Positions 32,073-41,328 are shown, numbered from the stretch's first letter. The stretch is DNA of 64,000 nt from Fluviicola sp. (GCF_029266855.1 NZ_JAQSWB010000001.1:992001-1056000); one strand, 5' to 3'. The notes: generated by a model from the letters alone, not told the origin. Numbers and translations are program-made.

Positions 32073-33973
32073 TATTTTGCCAATAAATTAGTTTGAATCC
32101 AATTAAATGTCGGTAACGAATTACCGGTATATTTTCCTTTTACACGGCCGTATCTCAAGACCATCAGAGCCGGATTAGCCCTGGAGATTGCTTTTAATTC
32201 GATTCCGTCATTGATAAATACCGGAACGTGTAAATTGTGCTTCTTTTTAAATGCCGCAATCTCCTCATCTCCCGATCCTACAACCAGCACGAAAGGAATC
32301 CCTGCTTTTTTCGCTTTTGCCGCAACTGATTTGATCTCCCCTAAGTGATCCAGGTCAAATTCCTTCAAATTCTTAGAGAAAACAACGATAACTTTCGGTG
32401 CAGTAAACAAAAACTCACGGATACTTACATCAGATAACTCCGGATTTTCAACCTGGATGGTATCCATTACCGTGTAGGTATCTGTCGGATAAGATTCCAC
32501 ATTGTATTCAAACTCGGGGATATCTATTCGTTCTTTGGTTACATTGTCTTGTAAACGCAAGCCTGTTACTTTCCGGTTTTTGAGTTGTTTTTTCACAGCC
32601 CCCAATTGCAGTTCGTCTTCGGAAAGATTTCTGATATTGCGGGAAGGATTGAACTGTGCCGTGTCAATAGACGGTAATCTCATCGGGATGATTTCTTTAT
32701 TCACCATCGTTTCATATTTCCATTCTTTGGTCTTCTCCCAAATTTTGGAGTTCATGAATTCCTTGCTTGAACCATCGTATTCCCGCTTCTCACCTGTTTT
32801 GATATTCTTGTAAACCAAAAGGCTCTGGTATTTTCCGGGATCACCGTTTTTAGTCAGGTCGGGCAGGTAATTTCCAACTGCATAGGACCTGTAATCCCGC
32901 AGAGGGTCGTATTTCAGTACATACCAGATAAAAATCCCGCATAAAAGTGTCACGATCAATGCCGAACCATAATGATTCCCGATAAATTTATTCCTGATCC
33001 TGTAAACCCACAATGCAGCAAGAATAGCAATCAAGGAGAAAATGATTGGGAAGTACCAGTCAAAAACCCAGGATAACCCAGAAATTAGCAACATCGATAG
33101 CGGGATAAAGATCCAGTTCTGGCGTACATTATTTGCATGGACCATTCTTTGAGCCGCAAAGATCCAGATTACAAGGTAAAGCAAAATGATATCTTTCCAA
33201 AGTGATTCTTTCGGAGTCAGGGATCTTCCCACAGAACCTTTCATTGCATCTCCGAAACACCCGCAATCCGTAACACACTGAGGAGTTTTCATTTCTTCAA
33301 CAACTACTTCTTTCGAGTTGCTGGAAATGATCTTGATATCTTTATTCGTTTTGGCTTCTTCAATTTTACTGTCGGCGAGCTGCGATTCTTTTGCATCGAC
33401 TAATGAATAGGTATCTCTGTCTGTAAATTTCCGTTTCGAGTCACAAGTTGAAGTATGCCAGGTCAGGAAGGTGAAGAACAACATCATGATTACCAGCAAC
33501 CAGCTTACCAGGCGTGTTTTCCCGCCGATTATCACCAGTACTCCTAAAACAATCTCTGCAATACAAATGATCACGGAAAGTACCAGTGCATGCTGAATGA
33601 AATATTCCAGTGAAAACCCCGGAGCACCGAATAATTCCTTGATCCGGTAAGCCAGTGCACCATCTTCAAAGTATTCTTCCAGCTTATAGGAAAACCCGAG
33701 CGGATCGTTTGCCTTGATCAAACCCGAAACAATGAACAAACTTCCGACAATAACGCGTGAAACGGTTGCGATCATCAGTCTTCCCTTGAAAAAGATAAGT
33801 GCTACCGCTGAAAATAACATCAGGACAATTCCAATGCTTGCAAAAAGTAATTTTTGAGCTTCAAAATGGTCGTGAAAACCCATCGTTGTCAGCGTCAGAC
33901 CGGCAAGGTTTAAAATTACAAACAGGACATTGAGTGGTAGTGAATGTCCTGAAATTGTGCGGGTAGTTTTCAT
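32072..33973 (-). CDS. DoxX / BT_3928-family membrane protein with thioredoxin-like C-terminus
   Basis: 633 aa. Membrane helices: two near the start, then a DoxX-type four-helix block (SRVIVGSLFIVSGLIKANDP, about 75-190) and three more helices between about 265 and 355. The C-terminal 200 residues are soluble; the last 110 (PKVIVVFSKNLKEFDLDHLG) look like a thioredoxin fold without a CxxC pair. A Cys-rich segment TPQCVTDCGCFGD lies between. This is the BT_3928 family, which in Bacteroidota is found next to tpiA. Function is not settled; a redox role at the membrane is plausible. Confidence 0.85.
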   Translation of the reverse strand: MKTTRTISGHSLPLNVLFVILNLAGLTLTTMGFHDHFEAQKLLFASIGIVLMLFSAVALIFFKGRLMIATVSRVIVGSLFIVSGLIKANDPLGFSYKLEEYFEDGALAYRIKELFGAPGFSLEYFIQHALVLSVIICIAEIVLGVLVIIGGKTRLVSWLLVIMMLFFTFLTWHTSTCDSKRKFTDRDTYSLVDAKESQLADSKIEEAKTNKDIKIISSNSKEVVVEEMKTPQCVTDCGCFGDAMKGSVGRSLTPKESLWKDIILLYLVIWIFAAQRMVHANNVRQNWIFIPLSMLLISGLSWVFDWYFPIIFSLIAILAALWVYRIRNKFIGNHYGSALIVTLLCGIFIWYVLKYDPLRDYRSYAVGNYLPDLTKNGDPGKYQSLLVYKNIKTGEKREYDGSSKEFMNSKIWEKTKEWKYETMVNKEIIPMRLPSIDTAQFNPSRNIRNLSEDELQLGAVKKQLKNRKVTGLRLQDNVTKERIDIPEFEYNVESYPTDTYTVMDTIQVENPELSDVSIREFLFTAPKVIVVFSKNLKEFDLDHLGEIKSVAAKAKKAGIPFVLVVGSGDEEIAAFKKKHNLHVPVFINDGIELKAISRANPALMVLRYGRVKGKYTGNSLPTFNWIQTNLLAK

Positions 33974-33985
33974 AAAAACCGAGAG

Positions 33986-34522
33986 TTAAAGTGTGAGGTG
34001 TATTAAAGCAAAAATAGAGTAATTCAAAATGTCAAAATAATTCGATTCAATTCCTTCGGAGGCGATCGTTTGACCGCCATTATCCTCAATTTGTTTAATT
34101 CGCAGCAATTTCATCAGGATCATATCAGTTAATGAACTGACACGCATATCTCTCCAGGCCTCTCCGTAATCATGGTTTTTCTTTTCCATCAGTTCAAAAG
34201 CTTCCTGTGCCACTTCGTTGTAAAGCGCTAAAGCCTGTTCCTGCGACAGTTCAAGACCCAATTGCTCATTTGATCTTGTTTGGATAATTGCCATGATACA
34301 ATAGTTCACCATTGCACCGAACTCACCTTCTATACTTTCACCAACTTTGTTCTCGGTAGTTTCCTGGAGTGTGCGGATTCTGTTTGCTTTAATGAAGATC
34401 TGATCTGTCAGACTACTTGCCCGGGCAATTCGCCAGGAAGTTCCGTAATCTTTAGTCTTTTTCAGGAAAATTTCTCTACAACCCTGTACGATGTGTTGAT
34501 ATTGTTCCGATGTTTGTATCAT
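33986..34522 (-). CDS. DUF1599 protein (two tandem repeats)
   Basis: 178 aa. The domain occurs twice: KTKDYGTSWRIARASSLTDQ (about 22-41) and KKNHDYGEAWRDMRVSSLTD (about 113-132), each with a helical continuation IRTLQE / IKQIED. The family is widespread in Bacteroidota and of unknown function, possibly nucleotide-pyrophosphohydrolase-like. First gene of the tpiA operon (12-bp gap to the next gene). Its ATG lies only 10 bp from the divergent folP start. Confidence 0.85.
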   Translation of the reverse strand: MIQTSEQYQHIVQGCREIFLKKTKDYGTSWRIARASSLTDQIFIKANRIRTLQETTENKVGESIEGEFGAMVNYCIMAIIQTRSNEQLGLELSQEQALALYNEVAQEAFELMEKKNHDYGEAWRDMRVSSLTDMILMKLLRIKQIEDNGGQTIASEGIESNYFDILNYSIFALIHLTL

Positions 34523-34532
34523 CTATGTAAGT

Positions 34533-35414
34533 ATGGAATTTTTAAGGTCTGAAAATACAAATTATTCGCGAGAATGGGCGCTAAACATCCGTGGTAAGTT
34601 ATTCACTATTTCCGATCCGCAGGTGATGGGAATTGTCAATTGCACACCTGATTCTTTCTATGCCGGAAGCCAGAGTTCAACGCCTGAAACACAACAAAAA
34701 CTGATTGATCTGCATGTGAAAAACGGTGCAACATGGTTAGATATAGGAGGTTACTCAACACGCCCGGGAGCAGAGCACATTTCAGAGAAAGAAGAAATCG
34801 AACGCATTAAATTTGCCGTTTCCTATGCTTTGGAATATTACCCGGAGATCAAAATAAGTGTTGATACTTTTCAATCCGGGGTTGCGGATTATGTCTTGGG
34901 ACAAGGAGTTCACCTGATCAATGATATCAGTGGCGGATTAATTAATCCGGAGATCTTTTCGCTCGTGGCATCCCACCAGGTCCCCTACGTTCTGATGCAT
35001 ATGCGCGGAACACCTCAAAATATGGCACAGTTAAACAGGTATAACAACCTGCTTCAGGAAGTGATACTCGAACTGGGAACTCAGATCGAAAAAGCACGCG
35101 CTGCAGGAATTAAAGATCTGATTATCGATCCCGGATTCGGCTTTGCAAAGAACAGCGAACAGAATTTAGAATTGTTTTCTCATCTGGAAGCTTTTCAATT
35201 GTTCGACTGCCCCGTTTTAGTAGGTATTTCGAGAAAATCAATGATCTATAAAACACTCGGTATCGAAGCAGCTGATTCTTTAAATGGAACTAGCGTGTTG
35301 AATACAATGGCTTTGGATAAAGGCGCTTCAATTCTACGCGTTCACGATGTAAAAGAAGCTGTTGAGGTGGTGAAAATTTGGAAAAAAATCAGAATGGGAA
35401 TTTATCAATTATGA
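34533..35414 (+). CDS. folP: Dihydropteroate synthase
   Basis: 293 aa. It joins para-aminobenzoate and hydroxymethyl-dihydropterin pyrophosphate in folate synthesis. The two signatures are VMGIVNCTPDSFYAGSQSST and LDIGGYSTRPGAEHISEKEE; DISGGLINPE and GISRKSMIYKTLG are the further conserved blocks. The start codon is 10 bp from that of the divergent DUF1599 gene, so their promoters must overlap coding sequence. Confidence 0.95.
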   Translation: MEFLRSENTNYSREWALNIRGKLFTISDPQVMGIVNCTPDSFYAGSQSSTPETQQKLIDLHVKNGATWLDIGGYSTRPGAEHISEKEEIERIKFAVSYALEYYPEIKISVDTFQSGVADYVLGQGVHLINDISGGLINPEIFSLVASHQVPYVLMHMRGTPQNMAQLNRYNNLLQEVILELGTQIEKARAAGIKDLIIDPGFGFAKNSEQNLELFSHLEAFQLFDCPVLVGISRKSMIYKTLGIEAADSLNGTSVLNTMALDKGASILRVHDVKEAVEVVKIWKKIRMGIYQL

Positions 35415-35480
35415 ATAGTTAGTTATCGAGAAAGGCATCCCTCCTCTTGATAATTGATAATTAAATCATTGATAATTATT

Positions 35481-35924
35481 CTAAAAAACCTTCTCGCTGA
35501 TCTTCGAAACCGGGTAAGCATTCATTGTCGCAGAAGCTGTAGCAACCAACTCTCCTTTTTGATTCGTTACTTTCCCTTCCACAAAAAGAATCCGCTTTCC
35601 TGATTTGGTTACCCGAGCATCTGCAGATAACACATCGTCTTTATGAGCCGGATTTAAAAAGGAAATGGTCAGATTTACGGTCGATACCACTTTTAAATCC
35701 TCACAAACTTCTGTTAAGCACGCTACTCCAAGCGCCGCGTCTATTAATGCTGCAACCGATCCTCCGTGCGCTGCAAAAGGGGTTGCCAAATGGTTTTCTT
35801 TCACCATCATTTTATACAACACATGCCCTTTTGATTGCACATCAAAATCCATTCCCAGCAGTTCACCAAAGCGATTCCAAATGATATACTGCTGAATGAT
35901 CGGATGCTGTTTTAAATCTGTCAT
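35481..35924 (-). CDS. PaaI-family hotdog thioesterase
   Basis: 147 aa, single hotdog domain. ATPFAAHGGSVAALIDAALG is the active-site helix of the PaaI-type acyl-CoA thioesterases, with GGSVAALIDAA the usual signature; strands VVSTVNLTISFLNPA and RILFVEGKVTNQKGELVATA follow. Substrate unknown. It overlaps the MscS gene by 4 bp (ATGA) and so is translated with it; convergent with folP, 66 bp away. Confidence 0.88.
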   Translation of the reverse strand: MTDLKQHPIIQQYIIWNRFGELLGMDFDVQSKGHVLYKMMVKENHLATPFAAHGGSVAALIDAALGVACLTEVCEDLKVVSTVNLTISFLNPAHKDDVLSADARVTKSGKRILFVEGKVTNQKGELVATASATMNAYPVSKISEKVF

Positions 35925-36772
35925 GCTTTCGGTTGTTGCATTTGAACCACGTGTTCCTGTGGAGAGGTTAAATTCAATCCTTCTTTTTCAAATTCTTCGT
36001 AGATCCTTCTGTTCAATTCATAGTACACGGTCCAGTAATCGTCTGTTTTAGCCCAGGCTCTAACTGTTATCATTACGGAAGCACCCAATTCCCCAAGCGC
36101 CACAAAAGGAGCCGGATCTTTCTTTACTTTCTTGTCTTCCGACAAATACTTCAGTATTAATTGATGCGCTTTCACAAAATCATCTCCATAAGAAATCGGA
36201 ATACTCCAATCCACTCTTCTTACATTTGCTCTTGTAAAGTTAGTAAGGGGACCATTTGCGATTGGACCATTCGGAATCACAATCACCTTGTTATCAGAAG
36301 TATGCAGGTAAGTGTAGAAAATCTGGATCTCTTTTACTGTTCCCTGTAAAGTTTGCGTCAAAATAGTATCTCCTACTTTGAAAGGCTTAAATAATAAGAT
36401 CATGACTCCGCCGGCAAAATTGGAAAGTGTTCCTGAAAATGCCATACCGATTGCCAAACCTGCAGCACCGAGGATTGCCACAAAGGAGGTCATTTCGATT
36501 CCCAATTGGGTGATTGCCGTTACGACAACCAGTATTTTAAGAATGATCGTGGCTAAACTGGATAGAAAGGTGACCAAACCGATGTCTACTTTCCCTCTTG
36601 TCAGGATCTTCACCACCAAACGGCCTGTCCATTTAGCGATCCAGAATCCTACGAAGAGAATAATTGCAGCAAAAATCAGGTTGGTACCCGATTTGACCAG
36701 CCACTGCTTCCCTTCGTTTAAACTAAATCCAAAAATGCGCTGAAAATCAGCATCAATATCTAGTAATGCCAT
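35921..36772 (-). CDS. Small-conductance mechanosensitive channel (MscS family)
   Basis: 283 aa, the size of a minimal MscS. Three N-terminal membrane helices (about 25-50, 65-85 and 90-125). The pore helix is GAAGLAIGMAFSGTLSNFAG with the typical Gly/Ala packing, then FKPFKVGDTI and the beta domain VTLKEIQ-like region (TVKEIQIFYTYLHTSDNKVI, VIPNGPIANG). It ends in a soluble alpha/beta domain. Releases solutes on hypo-osmotic shock. Co-transcribed with the thioesterase. Confidence 0.93.
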   Translation of the reverse strand: MALLDIDADFQRIFGFSLNEGKQWLVKSGTNLIFAAIILFVGFWIAKWTGRLVVKILTRGKVDIGLVTFLSSLATIILKILVVVTAITQLGIEMTSFVAILGAAGLAIGMAFSGTLSNFAGGVMILLFKPFKVGDTILTQTLQGTVKEIQIFYTYLHTSDNKVIVIPNGPIANGPLTNFTRANVRRVDWSIPISYGDDFVKAHQLILKYLSEDKKVKKDPAPFVALGELGASVMITVRAWAKTDDYWTVYYELNRRIYEEFEKEGLNLTSPQEHVVQMQQPKA

Positions 36773-36792
36773 TTTTAATGAATTCGCGGTGC

Positions 36793-36853
36793 CTTCGACT
36801 CCGCTCAGTCACCGGCTGTTAATTTTCGAAAAGGAGGCCGAGCGGAGTCGAAG
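36793..36853. repeat. REP-like hairpin with CTTCGACTCCGCTC arms
   Basis: CTTCGACTCCGCTC (36793-36806) and GAGCGGAGTCGAAG (36840-36853) form a perfect 14-bp stem around a 33-nt loop. This arm sequence is a familiar repeat type in Bacteroidota intergenic regions. A T-run follows on the plus strand. It lies between mscS and menB. Confidence 0.65.
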
Positions 36854-36865
36854 CCTCTTTTTTAA

Positions 36866-37687
36866 TTACGGGAATTTAGGGAATTGCTGGAAATTCGGTT
36901 CTCTTTTTTCTAAGAACGCTCGTTTTCCTTCCTGTGCTTCTTCCATCAAATAGTACATCAAAGTAGCATCACCTGCAAACTCCATCAATCCTCTTTGTCC
37001 GTCTAACTCGGCATTCAAACCGCGTTTGATCATTCGGATAGCCAATGGTGAGCGCTTCATAATGGTCTGACACCATTGAACGGTTGTATCTTCCAGGTCT
37101 TTCAAAGGAACTACCTTATTTACCATCCCCATTTTTTCTGCTTCATCAGCTGTATATTGCTCACATAAAAACCAAATTTCACGTGCTTTTTTCTGTCCTA
37201 CATGACTCGCTAAAAACGAAGACCCGAAACCGGCATCAAAACTCCCAACCTTTGGTCCTGTTTGTCCGAAACGCGCATTCTCGGAAGCGATCGTGATATC
37301 ACAAACTACGTGAAGAACGTGTCCCCCGCCGATTGCATACCCGTTTACCATTGCAATAACCGGTTTAGGCAATGCACGTATTGCTTTATGTACATCCAGT
37401 ACATTCAATCGCGGAACCCCGTTTTCAGAAATATATCCTCCTACTCCTTTCACGTTTTGGTCTCCGCCGGAACAAAATGCTTTATCTCCTTCTCCGGTCA
37501 AAACCACTACACCGATATCTTGTCTTTCACGACAGATTTCCAAAGCGTCCAGCATTTCCATATTTGTTTCCGGACGGAATGCATTGTACACTTTTGGCCT
37601 GTTAATGGTAATCTTCCCGATTCCATCAAAGAATTCGAATTTGATATCTGTGTAGGACTTGATACTTGTCCAGTTTCTGTTTGACAT
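36866..37687 (-). CDS. menB: 1,4-dihydroxy-2-naphthoyl-CoA synthase
   Basis: 273 aa from the ATG at 37687 ([14 protein letters not shown]); the frame is open further to 37738 but the promoter box lies there. Crotonase fold: [31 protein letters not shown] and the MenB signature [14 protein letters not shown]. MenB cyclises succinylbenzoyl-CoA in menaquinone synthesis. It seems to stand alone; no other men gene is in view. Confidence 0.95.
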   Translation of the reverse strand: MSNRNWTSIKSYTDIKFEFFDGIGKITINRPKVYNAFRPETNMEMLDALEICRERQDIGVVVLTGEGDKAFCSGGDQNVKGVGGYISENGVPRLNVLDVHKAIRALPKPVIAMVNGYAIGGGHVLHVVCDITIASENARFGQTGPKVGSFDAGFGSSFLASHVGQKKAREIWFLCEQYTADEAEKMGMVNKVVPLKDLEDTTVQWCQTIMKRSPLAIRMIKRGLNAELDGQRGLMEFAGDATLMYYLMEEAQEGKRAFLEKREPNFQQFPKFP

Positions 37688-37707
37688 GTTCTGTTTTTTT
37701 GGTTTTA

Positions 37708-37715
37708 CAAAAATA
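37708..37715 (-). promoter_or_regulatory. Candidate -7 element TATTTTTG of menB
   Basis: Exact match to TAnnTTTG on the minus strand, 20 nt upstream of the ATG at 37687. It supports that start over the one at 37738. Confidence 0.45.
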
Positions 37716-37762
37716 GCAATGCTTGCATAAAATAACATGTTCTTTGCGTTCTCATTTTCTAT

Positions 37763-37791
37763 GCGGTTAAAAAACTTGCATATTTAACCGC
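37763..37791. repeat. Inverted repeat upstream of menB
   Basis: GCGGTTAAA (37763-37771) and TTTAACCGC (37783-37791) pair over 9 bp; an outer pair CTTTGCG / CGCAAAG extends the structure. It may be the menB control region or the terminator of a neighbour. Confidence 0.5.
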
Positions 37792-37825
37792 TAGAAGCAA
37801 AAGTCGCAAAGCATGTTAACAACTC

Positions 37826-38740
37826 TTATTTCTTTAATTCCCCTCCGGTTGGCGTATACATGCTTACACCCTTTGTTTGATATTCATCTATCATCACTTC
37901 CAGCATTTTAGCCGCGTCAAACACCAATGTTTTGGCTTTACCGATAGTTGCTCGTTTCATAACTCCTTCCGCTTCAAACATCGGGAGTAATTCGTCACAC
38001 CTGCGCTTTGCTGATTGCTCCGGGTTGTGAACTTTCACATTTACGGGAACAAGCGTTCCGTCTGTCTGCTTCACCGAAACACGAAATACTTCCGGAAAGT
38101 AGACCGGAAATTTAAAATCTTCCACCGCATCTTCCAAAACATGCAGGGAAGTTCCCGCATTATCCAGGGTAACCCCTATATAAAGTATTTTTCCCTTAGC
38201 CTCAGCTAGACGGGCGAAAGGACTGTTCTTGGTATATGGAGTTAATTCTCCCAAATGCCCGCTCGTAAACCAATCTGCGTTTGGTCCGAAACAACAAACA
38301 GGTTCTGTCGGACTTCCTGAGCGCTTCACCCCGGGAAGCATCCGGAAATATTCTGTGATCGCACCCATTTTTGATGGATCGTTTTGTACATCAAACACGC
38401 TTAAATTCCGAATATAATCCAGCTGGTATCCTGCATTCGGAGAACTGGGCATCAATAAATTTCCGCTTGTTCCGATAACTGCCAGTAATCCGTCTACAAA
38501 AGTTTTAGGACCTCCTGCTACAAAACCGATCTTTGAAAAGCTGCTGTGAACCAAAACGGAATCGCCCTCTCTGATCCCACATTCCTTGAGCTCCCGGATT
38601 AACTGTTCCAGGCTAAGTCCTTCACCCTTTTCGGCTTGCTGCTGAATAGATTTCCGCTGTTTATCCTTCTTCCTTTCCCGGTAAGCGTTCAACAATTTAG
38701 TTGGAACGATCGAGCGAATGAAATTCTTTAATCCGGACAT
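37826..38740 (-). CDS. AAC(3)-family N-acetyltransferase
   Basis: 304 aa, about 35 residues more than a typical AAC(3). Core motifs: LVHSSFSKIGFVAGGPKTFV, NLLMPSSP, GAITEYFRMLPGVKRSGSPT (the PGVxRSxHP-like block, here SGSPTEPV), and GTSLHVLEDAVE. The family uses acetyl-CoA to acetylate aminoglycosides, but many chromosomal members act on other amino sugars. The usual His of RSxHP is replaced (SGSPT). The N-terminal 35 residues are basic and helical. It follows the WG-repeat gene by 2 bp. Confidence 0.88.
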   Translation of the reverse strand: MSGLKNFIRSIVPTKLLNAYRERKKDKQRKSIQQQAEKGEGLSLEQLIRELKECGIREGDSVLVHSSFSKIGFVAGGPKTFVDGLLAVIGTSGNLLMPSSPNAGYQLDYIRNLSVFDVQNDPSKMGAITEYFRMLPGVKRSGSPTEPVCCFGPNADWFTSGHLGELTPYTKNSPFARLAEAKGKILYIGVTLDNAGTSLHVLEDAVEDFKFPVYFPEVFRVSVKQTDGTLVPVNVKVHNPEQSAKRRCDELLPMFEAEGVMKRATIGKAKTLVFDAAKMLEVMIDEYQTKGVSMYTPTGGELKK

Positions 38741-38742
38741 CC

Positions 38743-40854
38743 TTAATCCAAAATAGGTTTGATCAGTTTGTTCTCCGGAACATAAAAATAGTGCAATTCG
38801 GTTCCTTTGGTGAGGATATAAAAATCATCCTGAACTTTGCGGATATTGACATATTCGAGGGGAACAACAAGTTTTCCCTTATTGGTGTAAATCCCATAAA
38901 AAGCCCCTAGTGAAACCAGGAAATGTGATTCATCAAGTGCCTTTATTGTGGTATGTTCTACAGGAATTACAGTTTCTCCCTTTGCATTTATTGCTCCTTT
39001 TAAAGTCAATAACTGAACAACCCCCAAACCGGATTTAAAACTTTCTGCCGCTTCATACATAGGAGGAACAATCACCTTGTTCTGCAAATCAATATACCCC
39101 CATTTCCCGGCTTTCTCAAAGGAGATAAGTGAGGAAACTCCTCCCAGCTTAGAGTAAGAAAACGGAATCATTGGCTTCCCGAAACGATCGATTATTCCGA
39201 ATTTGTTTGCTTTTGAAACTTTCGCATACATCCCAACAAATTCTCCTTCTGAGCGTGCATTGGTGAAATAATCAAAGGTTGCAGGAATGACTGTCTGTCC
39301 TTTTTTATTCAAATAACCTATTTTATCTTCCGATATAACCAGCGCACGGTCAGAAACAAGCATGCCGATTTCTTCTATTGGAATAGTTTTGATCTCATTC
39401 CCCTGGAAAGTCGCCAGCTTGTAACTTTCATCTCCCTCAATAACAATCGCCGAATCACCAAATAAATTAATAGATTCATACAAGGGCTTTACTTTGAAAG
39501 AACCAAAGGCATCAATATAGCCCTCCAGTCCTTTAAAGGTAACCTTAGCCATTCCTCCCGAAAACGAAAATGCTTCTTCGTATTGCTCCGGGATCCGCGG
39601 ATAACCCAAGCCATCAAAATAACCGTATAAACTGTCTTTGATCGCATAGATCAATCCTTCGGAAAATTGTCCGATATCCTTGTATTGAGGCTCAATAATG
39701 TACGCTCCCGAACGGTCAATGATTCCGAACAGGGTATCTAACTGTACAATCGCTCTTCCCTTGTCAAAATCATTACAGCTCGAAAATTTAAACGGGACCA
39801 CAACTTCATTGGCTTTGTTTACAAAACCATACTTCCCGCTCTTTTCAGCCCAGGCTAAACCTTCCTTAAAGAAACCAACTGTACTGTACTGAGCCGGAAT
39901 AATGATTTTCCCGTTCAAGTCCATCCAACCGAATTGTCCGGCATGCTTATAAGGAATGATTTGCTGCGTGCTTAACTCTTTGTCTTTTGTGATTTCAGCC
40001 TTGTAGGGATAATCCGGGTATTCCTTTTGAAATTTTTCCAAACGCTCCAGCGAATAATCTGCCATGTAAAGCTGGTAAAGTTTTCTCCAGGCATTTTCCA
40101 CATTCCTGTTTTTCGGATAGGTCTTTATGAATAGTTCATAATCTTTCACCTGGTTCCGGACTGTACTCAAGTTATAAACCTGGTCTTGTGCATCTGCAAT
40201 ATAGGGATTGCCCGGGAACTGTTTTTCAAATCCAAGGAAAGAGGAAATGGTCTTTCCATCGGTATTTTCCTTGTACTGCAAGCGGTGAAAATTATTTAGA
40301 GCTTCTTTCTTAAAGTCGGATTCGGGATATCTTTTCAGGAAAAGATCAAAAGCTGCCGAAGTGTTTCCTGCTTTTGCCTTCTGATAAGCAATTGAATCGC
40401 GGGCGTAGATCGCTTTGGTTTGCTCAGCTGCCCAGGGATTCTTCTTTTGGAATTGGTCATATGCTTCTTCGGAAGGATTTTTTAAAACGGTTTTAAACAA
40501 ACCGCTCGATATTTCCTTTCTCAGGTTTTCAATTGCCAGATAGTCGAAATTGTATTTTTTGAGGGACTCCTTTTGCTTGTCCTTCATTGCACCGTATGCC
40601 TTTTCAGATCGAACGATTCGAACGTATGCTGAATCCAATTGATGGAACGGATTGTCTGTGCGGGAATATATAACTGCGAGTCCGTAATTTGCCGCAGACT
40701 CATTTGATTTGATCGATTTTTCAAATTGCTTCTTTGCTTCAAAATAATTGAACTGACTTAAGGCTTTGAATGCTTCGTCGATTGAACCTGCGTAAACCCG
40801 GTTAAAGACACAAAAAATAAATAGAACTAAAACTTTAATATGCAGTGAACTCAT
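38743..40854 (-). CDS. WG-repeat exported protein
   Basis: 703 aa with a signal peptide (about 23 residues). Residues about 25-300 are TPR-like helices (NYFEAKKQFEKSIKSNESAA). From about 310 to 700 there are repeated WG units: FGWMDLNGKIIIPAQYSTV, YGFVNKANEVVVPFKFSS, FGIIDRSGAYIIEPQYKD and others, eight or more. WG repeats are beta-rich and thought to mediate binding; the role is unknown. The next gene, AAC(3)-like, starts 2 bp later. Confidence 0.9.
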   Translation of the reverse strand: MSSLHIKVLVLFIFCVFNRVYAGSIDEAFKALSQFNYFEAKKQFEKSIKSNESAANYGLAVIYSRTDNPFHQLDSAYVRIVRSEKAYGAMKDKQKESLKKYNFDYLAIENLRKEISSGLFKTVLKNPSEEAYDQFQKKNPWAAEQTKAIYARDSIAYQKAKAGNTSAAFDLFLKRYPESDFKKEALNNFHRLQYKENTDGKTISSFLGFEKQFPGNPYIADAQDQVYNLSTVRNQVKDYELFIKTYPKNRNVENAWRKLYQLYMADYSLERLEKFQKEYPDYPYKAEITKDKELSTQQIIPYKHAGQFGWMDLNGKIIIPAQYSTVGFFKEGLAWAEKSGKYGFVNKANEVVVPFKFSSCNDFDKGRAIVQLDTLFGIIDRSGAYIIEPQYKDIGQFSEGLIYAIKDSLYGYFDGLGYPRIPEQYEEAFSFSGGMAKVTFKGLEGYIDAFGSFKVKPLYESINLFGDSAIVIEGDESYKLATFQGNEIKTIPIEEIGMLVSDRALVISEDKIGYLNKKGQTVIPATFDYFTNARSEGEFVGMYAKVSKANKFGIIDRFGKPMIPFSYSKLGGVSSLISFEKAGKWGYIDLQNKVIVPPMYEAAESFKSGLGVVQLLTLKGAINAKGETVIPVEHTTIKALDESHFLVSLGAFYGIYTNKGKLVVPLEYVNIRKVQDDFYILTKGTELHYFYVPENKLIKPILD

Positions 40855-40858
40855 GATA

Positions 40859-40866
40859 CAAATATA
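40859..40866 (-). promoter_or_regulatory. Candidate -7 element TATATTTG of the WG-repeat gene
   Basis: Exact TAnnTTTG on the minus strand, 4 nt upstream of the ATG at 40854. A TTG lies 24 nt further up, slightly too far. A very short leader would follow. Confidence 0.35.
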
Positions 40867-40911
40867 ACCAACTCCTAACTAAAGGTAATTCAAATGCGAC
40901 CGAAAAGGTCA

Positions 40912-40953
40912 AAAAAAAGCAAAAAAAAAGCCCCGACATTTAGTGTCAGGGCT
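40912..40953 (-). terminator. Terminator of rpmE2
   Basis: AGCCCCGACA and TGTCAGGGCT pair, with one mismatch, around a short loop (40929-40953). The minus strand continues with nine T. It lies 19 bp past the L31 stop. Confidence 0.82.
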
Positions 40954-40971
40954 ACTATTTCGTAGTTGAAA

Positions 40972-41226
40972 TTACTTTTTATACTTACTGTAACGATTGT
41001 TGAATTTATCGATACGACCTGCAGTATCCACGAACTGTACAATACCAGTAAAGAACGGGTGAGACTTGTGAGAGATATCTAATTTTACCAATGGATATTC
41101 ATTTCCATCCTCCCAAGTAACTGTTTCTGAAGTATTAGCAGAAGAGTGACACAAAAATGCATACTCATTTGTCATGTCTTTAAACACTACTAATCTATAA
41201 TCTTCCGGGTGAATACCTGCTTTCAT
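40972..41226 (-). CDS. rpmE2: 50S ribosomal protein L31 type B
   Basis: 84 aa. Starts MKAGIHPEDYRLVVFKDMTN and contains NANTSETVTWEDG-like and LVKLDISHKSHPFFTG segments. It lacks the Cys pairs of the zinc form, so it is the zinc-independent type B. It is a single gene with its own promoter and terminator. Confidence 0.96.
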   Translation of the reverse strand: MKAGIHPEDYRLVVFKDMTNEYAFLCHSSANTSETVTWEDGNEYPLVKLDISHKSHPFFTGIVQFVDTAGRIDKFNNRYSKYKK

Positions 41227-41269
41227 ATGTTGTTATTCTTAATTTTGTTCTTATTCGAAAATTGGTTTG

Positions 41270-41298
41270 CAAAGATAATCAAACTTTTTAATTCACAA
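41270..41298 (-). promoter_or_regulatory. Promoter of rpmE2
   Basis: On the minus strand: TTG (41296-41298), 18-nt spacer, TATCTTTG (41270-41277). Good match to the Bacteroidota consensus; leader of about 40 nt. Confidence 0.62.
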
Positions 41299-41328
41299 CA
41301 AAAAAAATAAAAGCTATTACACTTTCGT

